From: Mycobacterium sp. IDR2000157661
Lineage (GTDB): Bacteria; Actinomycetota; Actinomycetes; Mycobacteriales; Mycobacteriaceae
Direction: 5' to 3'
Length of the DNA stretch: 64,000 nt
NCBI RefSeq assembly: GCF_022317005.1
Contig: NZ_CP081006.1
Coordinates: 3,162,001 to 3,226,000, forward strand
Under the pieces are notes generated by a model that ran no database searches, was not told where the DNA came from, and was given only the letters and a program-made list of their open reading frames with translations. Below, in pieces: positions 51,666-63,122 of this stretch. A program made the position numbers and the translations under genes. How positions within the stretch are numbered: the first letter of the stretch is position 1; each line of letters starts with the position of its first letter.

Positions 51666-51691
51666 GTTTGGACAAATTATCTGCCGGGTAA
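51666..51691 (+). promoter_or_regulatory. SigF-like promoter
   Basis: GTTT (51666-51669), a 16-bp spacer and GGGTAA (51686-51691) agree with the SigF consensus except for the last base. It lies 46 bp upstream of the small membrane protein at 51737. This would make the two small proteins stress or stationary-phase products. Confidence 0.5.
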
Positions 51692-51736
51692 ACTCGCTGC
51701 GCACGCGCCAGTTCACGCTGAAAAAGGAGGCGCAAT

Positions 51737-51946
51737 ATGCGAGGTGGCGGAATTATCGGCGTTATCGTGCTCATCTGGTTGCTGATCGGTGTGGTTGCCG
51801 CCTATCAGCGCGATTATTTCAGTGACACTGAAGCCAACTGTGCGACGGCGGGAAGCATCGCTCTCACTGTGGTGGCCGGCCCGTTGAACTATGCCGGTGT
51901 CAACCCCGAGGTGACCGACTGCGAGATACCACAGCCGAGTCAGTAG
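51737..51946 (+). CDS. small membrane protein, 69 residues
   Basis: The ATG at 51737 follows AAAAAGGAGG. The product starts MRGGGIIGVIVLIWLLIGVVAAYQRDYF: one membrane helix (about residues 5-22). A short outer domain follows with two cysteines (EANCATAGSIAL, VTDCEIPQ) that could pair outside the membrane. No named family is recalled with certainty. It precedes a 51-residue membrane protein by 39 bp, and the two are likely one transcript. Confidence 0.8.
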   Translation: MRGGGIIGVIVLIWLLIGVVAAYQRDYFSDTEANCATAGSIALTVVAGPLNYAGVNPEVTDCEIPQPSQ

Positions 51947-51985
51947 TCCTCTGGCACCGAACAATTCAAGAGAAATGGAGATGCC

Positions 51986-52141
51986 ATGATCATCCTCGGA
52001 GCAATTCTGGTGATTCTGGGATTGGTGTTCAATATCTCGATCCTGACTTGGATCGGTGTGGTGCTGCTCGTGATCGGCGCGGTGTTCTGGATCCTGGGTG
52101 CGATGGGACGCGCGGTCGGCGGGCGAAAAGTCTGGTATTAG
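51986..52141 (+). CDS. small membrane protein, 51 residues (DUF6131-like)
   Basis: The ATG at 51986 is preceded by AAATGGAG. The product is MIILGAILVILGLVFNISIL, then TWIGVVLLVIGAVFWILGAMG and the basic end GRKVWY: two membrane helices joined by a short turn. Such two-helix peptides ending in a basic/aromatic tail are widespread in mycobacteria and often accompany stress genes. Exact role unknown. Confidence 0.75.
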   Translation: MIILGAILVILGLVFNISILTWIGVVLLVIGAVFWILGAMGRAVGGRKVWY

Positions 52142-52144
52142 CGC

Positions 52145-52774
52145 CTAAGCGCTTCCTGCGGCCGGGGTCAGCGCCGCAACCGTCATGGCTTTCAGGACGG
52201 TTCGCGAGCTGGCCTCGGCCCCTTTAGCTGCGTCCGCCTTCACCGAGTGCGGTGTCGAATTCAGCAGTCCGAACGCCGCGTGTGCCATCACCCTGGCCTC
52301 GTCCTCGCGCAGCGAGCCGTTGACGCGGCACAGCACATCGACCCAGATTTCCACGTACTGCCGCTGAGCGCGGCGAACCTGCCGTTTGGCCGACGGCGGC
52401 AGGTTGTTCAGGTCGCGGTCCTGAATCCGGATGAGGTCGGACTCGCCGAGCGCGAAGTCCAGGTGAAAGTCGATGAGCCCGTCCAGTGCAGCTCTCGGGT
52501 TCCGCGCCTCTGCCACGACCGTGTCGGCACCGGCGAGCAGTCGGGTGCTGATGCCCACCAACAGTTCGACCAGCAGCGCTTCCTTGTTGGGGAAGTGGCG
52601 GTAGATGGCCGGCCCACTCACCCCGGCCGCGGCGCCGATGTCTTCGAGGCGCACGGCCAGATAGCCGCGTTCGGCGACCAGTCGCTCGGCCGCGGCGATC
52701 AACTGGGAACGACGGTCCGACTTCGCTCTGCTTCGCCGCGTGGTCGCGGGCCCGGGCACCGCCGTAGCCGACAT
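52145..52774 (-). CDS. TetR-family regulator (Rv2506 type)
   Basis: The protein has 209 residues from the ATG at 52774, chosen for GGGAGG 7 bp upstream; further upstream in-frame starts lie in or near the operator. The DNA-binding domain covers residues about 15-60: RRSQLIAAAERLVAERGYLAVRLEDIGAAAGVSGPAIYRHFPNKEALLVELL. The ligand domain includes HLDFALGESDLIRIQDRDL and a hydrophobic dimer region. It is divergent from accD1, with a large perfect inverted repeat between. It is the likely repressor of the branched-chain catabolic operon, released by an acyl-CoA or keto acid (inference). Confidence 0.93.
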   Translation of the reverse strand: MSATAVPGPATTRRSRAKSDRRSQLIAAAERLVAERGYLAVRLEDIGAAAGVSGPAIYRHFPNKEALLVELLVGISTRLLAGADTVVAEARNPRAALDGLIDFHLDFALGESDLIRIQDRDLNNLPPSAKRQVRRAQRQYVEIWVDVLCRVNGSLREDEARVMAHAAFGLLNSTPHSVKADAAKGAEASSRTVLKAMTVAALTPAAGSA

Positions 52775-52801
52775 CGCGCCTCCCATCCCGCTGTGGACAT
52801 C

Positions 52802-54412
<1,611 letters not shown>

Positions 54413-54428
54413 TGAGTTGCAGACGCCC

Positions 54429-56414
54429 ATGAACTTCGACACCATCCTGGTCGCCAACCGCGGCGAGATCGCCGTGCGCGTCATCCGCACGCTGCGTGTC
54501 ATGGGCATCCGGTCGGTCGCGGTTTTCAGCGATGCCGACGCCGGCGCCCGCCACGTCGCCGAGGCCGACGTCGCGGTGAACATCGGTCCCGCCCCGGCAC
54601 GGCAGAGCTATCTCGACATCGGCGCGGTGATCGCCGCAGCGCTGCGCACCGGCGCGCAGGCCGTCCACCCCGGTTACGGATTCCTGTCGGAGAACGCCCA
54701 ATTCGCCGCCGCGCTACAGGACAACGGGATCGTGTTCATCGGGCCGCCGGTCGCCGCGATCAGGACCATGGGTGACAAGATCGCCGCCAGAGCCGCGGTC
54801 TCGGAATTCGGAGTGCCGGTGGTGCCCGGCATTTCGCGCGCAGGACTCACTGACGCCGACCTGATCGCGGGTGCCGGCGAGGTCGGCTATCCGGTGCTGG
54901 TGAAGCCGTCGGCCGGCGGCGGCGGCAAGGGCATGCGCGTGGTGCACGACGCCCACGAGCTACCGGCTGCCCTCGTCTCGGCCCGCAGGGAGGCCGCCGC
55001 CGCGTTCGGCGACGACACGCTGTTCCTGGAGCGGTTCGTGCTCAGCCCCCGCCATATCGAGGTCCAGGTGCTGGCCGACGGCTACGGCAACGTCGTGCAT
55101 CTCGGCGAACGGGAATGCAGCCTGCAACGCCGCCACCAGAAGGTGATCGAGGAGGCGCCCTCGCCGCTGCTCGACGCGGTCACCAGGGCGCGGATCGGCG
55201 CGGCCGCCTGTGACACCGCACGCAGCGTCGACTACACCGGCGCGGGCACTGTCGAGTTCATCGTGTCGGCCGACCGGCCCGACGAGTTCTTCTTCATGGA
55301 GATGAACACACGTCTGCAGGTGGAACACCCGGTCACCGAACTGGTCACCGGAGTCGACCTGGTCGAACAGCAGGTGCGCATCGCGGGCGGCGAGAAGCTG
55401 CCGGTCAGCCAGGACGAGATCGTGCTCACCGGCCACGCCATCGAAGCCCGCGTCTACGCCGAGGATCCCGCTCGCGGCTTCCTGCCGACCGGCGGCACCG
55501 TGCTGGGTCTCTCGGAGCCGCAGGACCCCGGCGTGCGGATCGACTCCGGGCTGGCCTGCGGAACAGTCGTCGGCAGCGACTACGACCCGATGCTGTCCAA
55601 GGTCATCGCCCACGCCGACGACCGCGCGGGTGCGTTGCGCGCACTGGACCGGGCGTTGGCGCGGACCGCGGTGCTCGGGATCACCACCAACATCGAGTTC
55701 CTGCGGTTCCTGCTCGCCGACCCCGACGTCGCGGCGGGCCGACTCGACACCGGGCTGCTGGACCGACGCCTGCCGGACTTCGTGTCGGCCGCCGCCGGTG
55801 ATGCCGAATTGATCGCGGCCGCGGCGGCCAAGTGGCTGCGCGCCTGGCACGCATCCTCCGGTGAGCTGTGGGAGGTGCCGTCGGGGTGGCGGATCGGGGA
55901 GCGGGCGCCGACGAAGTATCGACTGCGCTCGGGCGAGCGCACCGAACACGTCTATCTCACCGGCACCCCGGGCTCGGCCACCGCTGTCGTCGAGAACGGT
56001 GGAACATACTCGCTGACGGCCTCTTCGGCGGGCGACCGATTGTCGGTCACGCTAGACGGCGTGCGCACCGAGTACCTGGTCGCGGGGAGCGGCCGTCAGC
56101 TGTGGCTGGCCGGTGGCGGGCACACCGCTGTCGTCGAGGAGGTGCGCGAAGCGCCGGTGCGCGCCGACGACGAGCACAGCGGCGACGCGGAGCTGACCAG
56201 CCCCATGCCCGGCTCGGTCGTGGCGGTGGGCGTCGGTGACGGCGACACGGTGACCGCGGGCACGGTGGTGATAACAATCGAGGCCATGAAGATGGAACAC
56301 GCGTTGACCGCCCCGGTCGACGGTGTGGTGGAACTGCTTGTCGCCGTAGCCGATCAAGTCAAGGTGGGGCAACCGGTGGCGCGGGTCACCGCAACTCAGA
56401 AGGAAGAGTCATGA
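54429..56414 (+). CDS. accA1: acyl-CoA carboxylase alpha subunit (biotin carboxylase + BCCP)
   Basis: The protein has 661 residues from the ATG at 54429 (a TTG at 54417 adds four residues). N-terminal [23 protein letters not shown] begins the biotin carboxylase; ATP-binding [14 protein letters not shown] (about 160), [22 protein letters not shown] (about 225) and [14 protein letters not shown] (about 290) follow. The C-terminal biotin carboxyl carrier domain has the biotinylation site [15 protein letters not shown] (about 623). It carboxylates biotin and passes the group to AccD1. Its stop overlaps fadE19 by 4 bp (ATGA). Confidence 0.96.
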   Translation: MNFDTILVANRGEIAVRVIRTLRVMGIRSVAVFSDADAGARHVAEADVAVNIGPAPARQSYLDIGAVIAAALRTGAQAVHPGYGFLSENAQFAAALQDNGIVFIGPPVAAIRTMGDKIAARAAVSEFGVPVVPGISRAGLTDADLIAGAGEVGYPVLVKPSAGGGGKGMRVVHDAHELPAALVSARREAAAAFGDDTLFLERFVLSPRHIEVQVLADGYGNVVHLGERECSLQRRHQKVIEEAPSPLLDAVTRARIGAAACDTARSVDYTGAGTVEFIVSADRPDEFFFMEMNTRLQVEHPVTELVTGVDLVEQQVRIAGGEKLPVSQDEIVLTGHAIEARVYAEDPARGFLPTGGTVLGLSEPQDPGVRIDSGLACGTVVGSDYDPMLSKVIAHADDRAGALRALDRALARTAVLGITTNIEFLRFLLADPDVAAGRLDTGLLDRRLPDFVSAAAGDAELIAAAAAKWLRAWHASSGELWEVPSGWRIGERAPTKYRLRSGERTEHVYLTGTPGSATAVVENGGTYSLTASSAGDRLSVTLDGVRTEYLVAGSGRQLWLAGGGHTAVVEEVREAPVRADDEHSGDAELTSPMPGSVVAVGVGDGDTVTAGTVVITIEAMKMEHALTAPVDGVVELLVAVADQVKVGQPVARVTATQKEES

Positions 56415-57571
56415 GCGATCTGATGGCGACGGGCATGCTGCCCGACCACTACGAGCAACTGGCCAAGACGGTGCGCGACTTCGCCCAGAGCGTGGTCGCG
56501 CCGGTGGCCGCCAAACACGACGAGGAGCACTCGTTCCCGTACGAGGTCGTCGCCGGAATGGCCGACATGGGCCTGTTCGGGCTGCCGTTCCCCGAGGAGT
56601 ACGGCGGCATGGGCGGCGACTACTTCGCGCTGTGCCTGGCGCTGGAGGAGCTCGGCAAGGTCGACCAGAGCGTGGCGATCACGTTGGAGGCCGGGGTGTC
56701 GCTGGGCGCGATGCCGGTCTACCGGTTCGGCACCGAAGAGCAGAAGCGACAGTGGCTGCCGCTGCTGGCCAGCGGTAAGGCGCTGGGCGCGTTCGGGTTG
56801 ACCGAGGCGGGCGGCGGTACCGACGCGGGCGCCACCAAGACCACGGCCAAGGTCGACGACGGCCACTGGGTGATCAACGGCTCCAAGCAGTTCATCACGA
56901 ACTCGGGCACCGACATCACCAAACTGGTGACGGTCACCGCGGTCACCGGTGAAATGGGTGACAAAAAGGAGATCTCGTCGATCCTGGTGCCCGTGCCGAC
57001 CGACGGCTTCACCGCCGAACCGGCATACAACAAGGTCGGCTGGAACGCCTCGGACACCCACCCGCTGAGCTTCGACGACGTGCGCGTGCCCGAAGAGAAC
57101 CTGCTCGGGGAACGCGGGCGCGGCTACGCCAACTTCCTGCGCATCCTCGACGAGGGCCGCATCGCGATCGCGGCGCTGTCGGTCGGCGCCGCGCAGGGCT
57201 GCGTCGACGAATGCATCAAGTACGCCAGGGAACGGGAGGCCTTCGGGGCGAAGATCGGCACATATCAGGCCATCTCGTTCAAGATCGCCAGAATGGAGGC
57301 CCGCGCCCACGCGGCCCGCACCGCCTACTATGACGCGGCCGCGCTGATGCTGGCGGGCAAGCCGTTCAAGAAGGCCGCGGCCGTGGCCAAGCTGGTGGCC
57401 AGCGAGGCCGCGATGGACAACGCGCGCGACGCGACGCAGGTCTTCGGCGGCTACGGTTACATGAACGAGTACCCGGTCGCGCGGCACTACCGCGACAGCA
57501 AGATCCTCGAGATCGGCGAAGGGACAACAGAAGTGCAGCTGATGCTGATCGCGCGCGAGGCAGGCCTGTGA
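56411..57571 (+). CDS. fadE19: acyl-CoA dehydrogenase (isovaleryl/2-methylbutyryl-CoA type)
   Basis: The protein has 386 residues. ACAD landmarks: [18 protein letters not shown] (about residue 55), [19 protein letters not shown] with the FAD/substrate loop (about 128), [24 protein letters not shown] (about 215), the [18 protein letters not shown] segment (about 280) and [30 protein letters not shown] (about 345-375) with the Glu of the GEGT site. It oxidises the branched-chain acyl-CoA made by the BkdABC complex to the enoyl-CoA, e.g. isovaleryl-CoA to 3-methylcrotonyl-CoA. Overlaps both neighbours by 4 bp. Confidence 0.94.
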   Translation: MSDLMATGMLPDHYEQLAKTVRDFAQSVVAPVAAKHDEEHSFPYEVVAGMADMGLFGLPFPEEYGGMGGDYFALCLALEELGKVDQSVAITLEAGVSLGAMPVYRFGTEEQKRQWLPLLASGKALGAFGLTEAGGGTDAGATKTTAKVDDGHWVINGSKQFITNSGTDITKLVTVTAVTGEMGDKKEISSILVPVPTDGFTAEPAYNKVGWNASDTHPLSFDDVRVPEENLLGERGRGYANFLRILDEGRIAIAALSVGAAQGCVDECIKYAREREAFGAKIGTYQAISFKIARMEARAHAARTAYYDAAALMLAGKPFKKAAAVAKLVASEAAMDNARDATQVFGGYGYMNEYPVARHYRDSKILEIGEGTTEVQLMLIAREAGL

Positions 57572-58068
57572 GCGGAGCGGCGGGAGCGGGAAAGGTCATC
57601 GTCCAGCGCGGGCTGTGGTTCGAGGAGTTCGAGCCCGGTGTCCTCTACCAGCACCGGCCCGGCCGCACCATCACCGAGGCCGACAACGTGCTGTTCACCA
57701 CGTTGACGATGAACACCCAGGCGCTGCACCTGGACGCGGCGTTCTCCGATGCCCTGCCGCCGTTCAACCAACGGCTGGTCAACTCGATGTTCACGCTCTC
57801 GACGCTGGTCGGTCTCTCGGTGGCCCAGCTGACGCAGGGCACGATCGTCGGCAACCTCGGGTTCGGTGAGGTGGCCTTCCCGAAGCCGCTGTTCCACGGC
57901 GACACGCTGTATGCCGAGACCGAGGTGACCGACAAGCGCGAGTCCAAGAGCCGGCCCGGTGAAGGCATCGTGACGTTCGCCCACACCGGCCGCAACCAGC
58001 ACGGCGACGTCGTGGCCACGGCGTCGCGCAAGACGATGGTGCGCAAGAAGCCGGCGGAGGAGGACTGA
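57568..58068 (+). CDS. MaoC-like (R)-hydratase (Rv2499c type)
   Basis: The protein has 166 residues; the GTG at 57568 overlaps the fadE19 stop by 4 bp. Hot-dog fold with FEPGVLYQHRPGRTITEADNVLFTTLTMNTQALHLDAAFS (about residues 17-56), corresponding to the catalytic D-x4-H region of MaoC proteins. GNLGFGEVAFPKPLFHGDTLYAETEV follows (about 95). It probably hydrates 3-methylglutaconyl-CoA or related enoyl-CoAs between AccA1D1 and CitE in leucine or itaconate catabolism (inference from operon and family). Starts CitE with a 1-bp overlap (TGATG). Confidence 0.93.
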   Translation: MSGAAGAGKVIVQRGLWFEEFEPGVLYQHRPGRTITEADNVLFTTLTMNTQALHLDAAFSDALPPFNQRLVNSMFTLSTLVGLSVAQLTQGTIVGNLGFGEVAFPKPLFHGDTLYAETEVTDKRESKSRPGEGIVTFAHTGRNQHGDVVATASRKTMVRKKPAEED

Positions 58069-58880
58069 TGGCCCTCGCCGGCCCCGGGGTCGCCTGGTTG
58101 TTCTGCCCGGCCGACCGACCCGAGCGGTTCGAGAAGGCCGCTGCGGCGGCCGATGTCGTCATCCTCGACCTCGAGGACGGGGTGGCGGCCGAGGACCGCG
58201 AGGCCGCGCGCGCCGCGCTCGTCGACACCCCGCTCGACCCCGCCCGCACCGTGGTGCGGGTCAACCCGAGCACCACCGCCGAGCATCACCTCGACCTCGA
58301 GGCGCTGGGGAAGACGGCCTACACCACCGTCATGCTCGCGAAAACCGAGGAGCCGCAACAGGTCCGCGACCTCGCGCCGCTGGACGTGGTGGTGCTCATC
58401 GAGACGCCCCTTGGTGCGTTGGCGGTCAATGACCTGGCCCGGACGGACAACGCGATCGCGCTGATGTGGGGCGCCGAGGACCTGTTCGCGGTCACCGGCG
58501 GCACGGCCAACCGCTATCCCGACGGCAGCTACCGCGAGGTCGCCAGGCATGTGCGCTCGCAGACCCTGCTGGCGGCCAAGGCCTACGGTCGGCTGGCGCT
58601 GGACTCGGTCTACCTCGACATCAAAGACCTCGACGGCCTGCGCGCCGAGGTCGACGACGCGGTGGCGGTCGGGTTCGACGTGAAGGTCGCGATCCACCCG
58701 TCGCAGGTCGCGGTGATCCGCGACGGCTATGCACCCACCGAGGATCAGATCCAGTGGGCGAGTGCCGTGCTGGCCCGGACGGAGAGCGAGCGCGGCGTTT
58801 TCGCGCACGAAGGTGTGATGGTCGACGCGCCAGTGCTTCGGCGCGCCGAGCGCATCGTCAGGCTTGTTCCGCGGGACTGA
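58068..58880 (+). CDS. citE: CitE-like beta-hydroxyacyl-CoA lyase (Rv2498c type)
   Basis: The protein has 270 residues. LFCPADRPERFEKAAAAADVVILDLEDGVAAEDRE (about residues 10-45) contains the Mg-binding acidic site; VVRVNPSTTAEHHLDLEAL, LIETPLGALAVNDLAR with catalytic Glu (about 110), LMWGAEDLFAVTGG with metal Asp (about 137) and KVAIHPSQVAVI (about 208) follow. The M. tuberculosis homologue is a beta-hydroxyacyl-CoA lyase used in leucine and itaconate degradation, not a citrate lyase subunit. It is the last gene of the accD1 transcript here. A second, degenerate C-terminal fragment lies at 59560-59676. Confidence 0.95.
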   Translation: MALAGPGVAWLFCPADRPERFEKAAAAADVVILDLEDGVAAEDREAARAALVDTPLDPARTVVRVNPSTTAEHHLDLEALGKTAYTTVMLAKTEEPQQVRDLAPLDVVVLIETPLGALAVNDLARTDNAIALMWGAEDLFAVTGGTANRYPDGSYREVARHVRSQTLLAAKAYGRLALDSVYLDIKDLDGLRAEVDDAVAVGFDVKVAIHPSQVAVIRDGYAPTEDQIQWASAVLARTESERGVFAHEGVMVDAPVLRRAERIVRLVPRD

Positions 58881-58953
58881 ACCGGGTGCTACTGGAGATG
58901 CGCCCGATCAGCCGGGCATGTCGTAGCCGCGGCTGTCGCGCACTGCCGTGGTA

Positions 58954-58996
58954 AGTGGCACATCCGTCCGATCATTTCCGAGACGGAAGTGCCACT
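58954..58996. repeat. palindromic repeat element, type D
   Basis: AGTGGCACATCCGTC (58954-58968) and GACGGAAGTGCCACT (58982-58996) pair with one mismatch over 15 bp; the loop is 13 bp. It lies 73 bp after the citE stop and before the convergent small secreted-protein gene, so it can act as terminator for either. Sequence differs from the other three elements in the window. Confidence 0.65.
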
Positions 58997-59028
58997 CGCC
59001 AGGGTGCTCATAGGCAGCCGCCGCGCCC

Positions 59029-59313
59029 CTAACAGCTCGCCGCCACCCACGCGTTTTCTGCGCGTTGGAGGTTGCTCGCGGCCTGCAGGGTGAGTCTGTC
59101 GTCTCTCCCGTACTTGCTCAGGGCATCCATGTATAGGGCCCCGGTACGTTCGAGATCGCTGTTTACCTTGGCGCAGTACCTCTTGTTGTCGCGTTCCATC
59201 GGCCTGGCATCCGCTGCGTCGGCGGTCATCACCGCGAATGACCCCACCGCGCCAAGTGCCGACGCTGTTAGTGCCGCGGCAGCCGCAACGCGTTTAATTG
59301 CATGACTCTTCAT
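59029..59313 (-). CDS. small secreted protein, 94 residues
   Basis: The ATG at 59313 is preceded by AGAAGGAGAT, a strong ribosome-binding site. Signal peptide MKSHAIKRVAAAAALTASAL with further hydrophobic residues and an AAD-A-type end (about residue 36). The mature part of about 60 residues is helical (KRYCAKVNSDLERTGALYMDALSKYGRDDRL) with Cys near both ends (RYCAK and the final AASC). No family is recognised with certainty. It interrupts the citE-bkdA order expected from M. tuberculosis. Confidence 0.8.
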   Translation of the reverse strand: MKSHAIKRVAAAAALTASALGAVGSFAVMTADAADARPMERDNKRYCAKVNSDLERTGALYMDALSKYGRDDRLTLQAASNLQRAENAWVAASC

Positions 59314-59776
59314 CTTGATCTCCTTCTGGTTGGTCGCTCGTCGCGTGTCTTCGGCGAGCTGCTGACGCCATGCACGATGACAAGCGAGGCTGAGGCAAAC
59401 GTTCGCAGATCATGAAATGCGCTGGTCAGCGGCCCATCGCAAGGCCGGCCTGGGCCGCGGGCGGGGTAGGCGACCGCGAGACCGCGAAGGGCGCCATCTG
59501 GTCGTGCCCGCGCAGCGGTCACGCCGGTCGCGACAACCGGCCGCACGGCGCGACACGGGCTCGACGCCGCCCGCGATGCCCGGGGGGTGTTCGCGTTCGA
59601 GGGCATAATGGTGGATGCCCCAGTACTGCGGCGAGCGGAGCGCATCGTCGCGCTGGCGCCCCACCCCGGCGCCTAGCCGACAGCCTCACACCCGAGGTCC
59701 TGCTCCGACCGCCTCCGTGCTGAGCACCTCAGTCGCCCGACGGCGCGATCCGCCGTCAGTGACCGCAGGAGGCGGT
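59314..59776. other. gap before bkdA with degraded coding DNA
   Basis: No intact gene is supported. The interval holds the promoter and leader of the small secreted-protein gene, then remnants of a citE-like gene (59560-59676, listed separately), then the leader of bkdA. GCTGAGCACCT near 59718-59728 resembles one arm of the palindrome at 228 but lacks its partner. The bkdABC promoter must lie here. Confidence 0.45.
59560..59676 (+). pseudogene. C-terminal remnant of a second citE
   Basis: These bases read LDAARDARGVFAFEGIMVDA, then PVLRRAERIVALAPHPGA and TAG. They align with the end of the intact CitE at 58068-58880 (ESERGVFAHEGVMVDAPVLRRAERIVRLVPRD). The upstream part of the gene is missing or unrecognisable. 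The remnant uses GVFAFEG, which is the form I recall from Rv2498c itself. It may therefore be what is left of the original citE that once abutted bkdA. Confidence 0.7.
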
Positions 59777-60892
59777 ATGGCAGGGCCCGTTTCGAGTGCG
59801 TCGACCTCGCGGGAGATCGAGGCGGTCGCGTTGGAGCCGATACGACTGGTCGCCCCCGACGGGACGCCGACCGCCGAGACCCGGTACCGCCGAGAACTTC
59901 CCCCCGAGACGCTGGCCTGGCTCTACGAGTCGATGGTCGTCACCCGCGACCTCGACGGCGAGTTCGTCAACCTCCAACGCCAGGGCGAGCTGGCGTTGTT
60001 CGCCTCGTGCCGCGGCCAGGAGGCCGCGCAGATCGGCGCCGCTGCGTGCCTGCGCAAGACCGACTGGCTGTTCCCGCAATACCGCGAGCTGGGCGCCTTC
60101 CTGATGCGCGGCATCACGCCTGCGCAGATCGGAGCGGTGTGGCGCGGTACCTGGCACGGCGGCCTGGGCTTCACCGACAAGTGCGTCGCGCCCATCGCCA
60201 TCCCCATCGGCACCCAGACCCTGCACGCGGTGGGCGCGGCCATGGCGGCCCAGCGGCTCGGCGAGGACTCGGTGACGCTGACCTACCTCGGCGACGGCGC
60301 CACCAGTGAGGGCGACGCCCACGAGGCGCTCAACTTCGCCGCGGTGTACCGGGCGCCGTGCGTGTTCTTCGTGACCAACAACCAGTGGGCGATCTCGGTG
60401 CCCGTCGACAGGCAACTGGCGGCGCCGTCGATCGCACACAGGGCCGTCGGCTACGGCATGCCGGGTGTGCGCGTCGACGGCAACGACGTGCTCGCCTGCT
60501 TCGCGGTGACGGCCGAGGCCGCGCAACGGGCCCGAGCCGGCGGCGGACCCACGCTGATCGAAGCCGTCACCTATCGGATGGGCCCGCACACCACCTCCGA
60601 CGACCCCACCCGCTACCGGTCCGCCGAGGAGGTCGACGAGTGGGCGGCGCGCGACCCCATCACTCGCTACCGCGTCTACCTGGGATCGATCGGGGTGTGG
60701 ACCGACCGGCTCGAGGAACGGGTGCGGACCAGATCGGCACGGCTGCGCGCCGACCTGCGCGCTGCGATCGTCGGCGCCGAGGAGTTCGGCATCGCCGAGG
60801 TGTTCGACACGGTGTACCGCGACATCACGCCGGACCTCGCGGCTCAACGCGATGGACTCCGCGCCGAACTGGCAGGGGAAGGTCTGACATGA
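59777..60892 (+). CDS. bkdA: branched-chain alpha-ketoacid dehydrogenase E1 alpha
   Basis: The protein has 371 residues. The ATG at 59777 follows GCAGGAGGCGGT. E1-alpha landmarks: LFASCRGQEAAQIGAAACLRKTDWLFPQYRELGAFL (about residues 75-110), and the thiamine diphosphate motif GDGATSEGDAHEALNFAAVYRAPCVFFVTNNQWAISVP (about 174-210). HTTSDDPTRYRS is the phosphorylation-loop region (about 273). It decarboxylates 2-keto acids of Leu/Ile/Val with ThDP and transfers the acyl group to lipoyl-E2. It overlaps bkdB by 4 bp. Matches Rv2497c. Confidence 0.96.
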   Translation: MAGPVSSASTSREIEAVALEPIRLVAPDGTPTAETRYRRELPPETLAWLYESMVVTRDLDGEFVNLQRQGELALFASCRGQEAAQIGAAACLRKTDWLFPQYRELGAFLMRGITPAQIGAVWRGTWHGGLGFTDKCVAPIAIPIGTQTLHAVGAAMAAQRLGEDSVTLTYLGDGATSEGDAHEALNFAAVYRAPCVFFVTNNQWAISVPVDRQLAAPSIAHRAVGYGMPGVRVDGNDVLACFAVTAEAAQRARAGGGPTLIEAVTYRMGPHTTSDDPTRYRSAEEVDEWAARDPITRYRVYLGSIGVWTDRLEERVRTRSARLRADLRAAIVGAEEFGIAEVFDTVYRDITPDLAAQRDGLRAELAGEGLT

Positions 60893-61947
60893 CGCAGATC
60901 ATCGAACGCCCCGCCTACCACGGCGGCGACGAGGATCGCGGACCGCTGCTGCGGCCGGTGCCCACCGTGCCGACGCTCACGACGGCGCAGGCGATCAACC
61001 GCGCATTGCACGACGCGATGGCGTCCGACGACCGGGTGCTCGTCTTCGGCGAGGACGTCGCGACGCTCGGCGGGGTGTTCCGGGTGACCGAGGGGCTGAC
61101 CGAAACATTCGGTGCGGAGCGCTGTTTCGACACCCCGCTGGCTGAGTCGGGGATCGTCGGGATCGCGATCGGAATGGCGATCCGTGGGCTGGTGCCGGTG
61201 CCGGAGATCCAGTTCGACGGGTTCGCCGCCCCGGCGTTCGACCAGATCGTCAGCCACCTCGCCAAGTACCGGATGCGCAGCCGCGGCGACGTCGACATGC
61301 CGGTCACCATCCGGATCCCGTCGTTCGGCGGCATCGGCGCCGTCGAGCACCATTCCGAATCCACCGAGACCTACTGGCTGCACACCGCCGGCTTGAAGGT
61401 GGTGTGCCCGTCGACGCCGTCGGATGCGTACTGGCTGCTGCGACAGGCGATCAGCAGCCGGGATCCGGTCATCTACCTGGAGCCCAAACGCCGGTACTGG
61501 ACCCGTGAACCCGTCGACACCACTACGTCGGGACTGCCGATCGGGCGGGCCGCGGTGCGCCGCAGCGGCGCCGATGCGACGGTGATCACCTACGGACCGC
61601 TGGTGGCCACGGCGCTGAGCGCGGCGGAACTGGCTGAGCAGCAGCACGATTGGAACATCGAGGTGCTCGACCTGCGAACGCTGAACCCGCTCGACTTCGA
61701 GACGTTGGCCGAGTCCGTGCGCCGCACCGGCCGTGCGGTCGTCATGCACGAGGGTCCGCGCACGCTCGGCTTCGGTGCCGAACTGGCCGCGCGCCTGCAG
61801 GAGGAGCTGTTCTACGACCTCGAGGCTCCGGTGTTGCGCGCCACCGGATTCGACACGCCGTATCCGCCGGCCCGGCTGGAGAAGCTGTGGCTACCGGGTG
61901 TCGACCGGCTACTGGACTGCGTGCAGCGGACCCTGGAGCAACCGTGA
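60889..61947 (+). CDS. bkdB: branched-chain alpha-ketoacid dehydrogenase E1 beta
   Basis: The protein has 352 residues from the ATG overlapping the bkdA stop. Transketolase-type motifs: [20 protein letters not shown] (about residue 50), [32 protein letters not shown] (about 78), the [19 protein letters not shown] segment (about 145-163), and C-terminal [29 protein letters not shown] (about 265). It forms the alpha2beta2 E1 with BkdA. Overlaps bkdC by 4 bp (GTGA). Confidence 0.96.
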   Translation: MTQIIERPAYHGGDEDRGPLLRPVPTVPTLTTAQAINRALHDAMASDDRVLVFGEDVATLGGVFRVTEGLTETFGAERCFDTPLAESGIVGIAIGMAIRGLVPVPEIQFDGFAAPAFDQIVSHLAKYRMRSRGDVDMPVTIRIPSFGGIGAVEHHSESTETYWLHTAGLKVVCPSTPSDAYWLLRQAISSRDPVIYLEPKRRYWTREPVDTTTSGLPIGRAAVRRSGADATVITYGPLVATALSAAELAEQQHDWNIEVLDLRTLNPLDFETLAESVRRTGRAVVMHEGPRTLGFGAELAARLQEELFYDLEAPVLRATGFDTPYPPARLEKLWLPGVDRLLDCVQRTLEQP

Positions 61948-63116
61948 GCGTTCGCGAGTTCCTGGTGCCCGACCTCGGTGAGGGGTTGGAGGACGCGACG
62001 GTCACCGCGTGGAGCGTCGCGGTCGGTGACGACGTCGCATTGAACCAGACGCTGTGCACCGTCGAAACCAACAAAGCCGAGGTCGAGATCCCCAGCCCGT
62101 ACGCGGGTCGCGTCGTCGAACTGGGTGGCAGCGAAGGCGACACCCTGGCTGTCGGCGCGATGCTCGTCCGGATCGCGGTCGACGCCGAACCGCCTGCACG
62201 GAAACGCGCACCGGTGCTCGTCGGGTACGGCGCCGACGACGCGATGGACACCAGCAGACGGCTGCCGACCGGATCGCCGCGACCGCGGGCGAAGCCGCCG
62301 GTGCGCAGATTGGCCGCCGAACGGGGCGTCGACCTCGCCGCGCTGAACGGCTCCGGACCCGACGGCATCGTCACCCGCGAGGACGTCCTCGCCGCGGCGG
62401 ACCGCCCGGTACCTGCGCCCGACATGGTGGCGGTCAGCGGTGTGCAGGCCGAGCTGGCACATCGAATGACGCTGTCGCGGAGCAAGATCCCGGATGCGCA
62501 CGCCAGTGTGCAGGTGGACGGCAGCAACCTGCTGCGGTTGCGAGATCTGTTGACTGCACGAGCCGACGACCAAGCGCCGATCACCCCGTTCGTGCTGACC
62601 CTGCGGCTGCTGACGATCGCGCTGGGCCACCACCCGCAACTGAACGCCACCTGGATCGACACCACCGACGGCCCGCGGATCCACCGGCATTCCGCGGTGC
62701 ACCTCGGCTTCGGGGTGGCCGCGCCGCGAGGCCTGCTGGTGCCGGTCGTCGACGACGCAGAGGCCAAGACCACCCGCCAGCTCGCGGCGGTGGTGGCCCG
62801 TCTGGTCCGCGATGCACGGGCGGGCACGCTCAAACCCGCGGAGCTCCAGGGCTCGACGTTCACGGTGTCGAACTTCGGCGCGCTCGGCCTCGACGACGGT
62901 GTGCCCGTCATCAACTATCCCGAGGCCGCGATCCTGGGCGTCGGCTCGCTCAAACCCCGAGCGGTGGTGGTCGACGGCGATGTCGTCGCCCGGCCGACGA
63001 TGTCGCTGACGTGTGCCTTCGACCATCGCGTCGCCGACGGGGCGAAGGTGGCGGCGTTCCTAGGAGAGCTTCGGAATCTGATCGAAGCGCCGGAGTCGGC
63101 GCTGCTGGACCTGTAG
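61944..63116 (+). CDS. bkdC: branched-chain alpha-ketoacid dehydrogenase E2 (dihydrolipoyl acyltransferase)
   Basis: The protein has 390 residues from the GTG at 61944. One lipoyl domain with the lipoylated Lys in [18 protein letters not shown] (about residue 43). A peripheral-subunit-binding domain follows ([33 protein letters not shown], about 115-148). The catalytic domain comes next, with [29 protein letters not shown] (about 305) and the active site [16 protein letters not shown] (His and Asp, about 355). The same E2 also serves as the dihydrolipoyl partner of Lpd in mycobacteria. Matches Rv2495c, the end of the syntenic block. Confidence 0.96.
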   Translation: MSVREFLVPDLGEGLEDATVTAWSVAVGDDVALNQTLCTVETNKAEVEIPSPYAGRVVELGGSEGDTLAVGAMLVRIAVDAEPPARKRAPVLVGYGADDAMDTSRRLPTGSPRPRAKPPVRRLAAERGVDLAALNGSGPDGIVTREDVLAAADRPVPAPDMVAVSGVQAELAHRMTLSRSKIPDAHASVQVDGSNLLRLRDLLTARADDQAPITPFVLTLRLLTIALGHHPQLNATWIDTTDGPRIHRHSAVHLGFGVAAPRGLLVPVVDDAEAKTTRQLAAVVARLVRDARAGTLKPAELQGSTFTVSNFGALGLDDGVPVINYPEAAILGVGSLKPRAVVVDGDVVARPTMSLTCAFDHRVADGAKVAAFLGELRNLIEAPESALLDL

Positions 63117-63122
63117 GGCGGC

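Noticed and set aside
59412..59723. Arg/Pro-rich ORFs between the secreted-protein gene and bkdA
   Set aside because: Their translations are low-complexity shadow frames. Only the citE-like reading at 59560-59676 has identifiable homology.
59718..59728. Second copy of the TetR palindrome upstream of bkdA
   Set aside because: Only one arm (GCTGAGCACCT) matches the site at 228. The partner arm is missing, so chance is likely.
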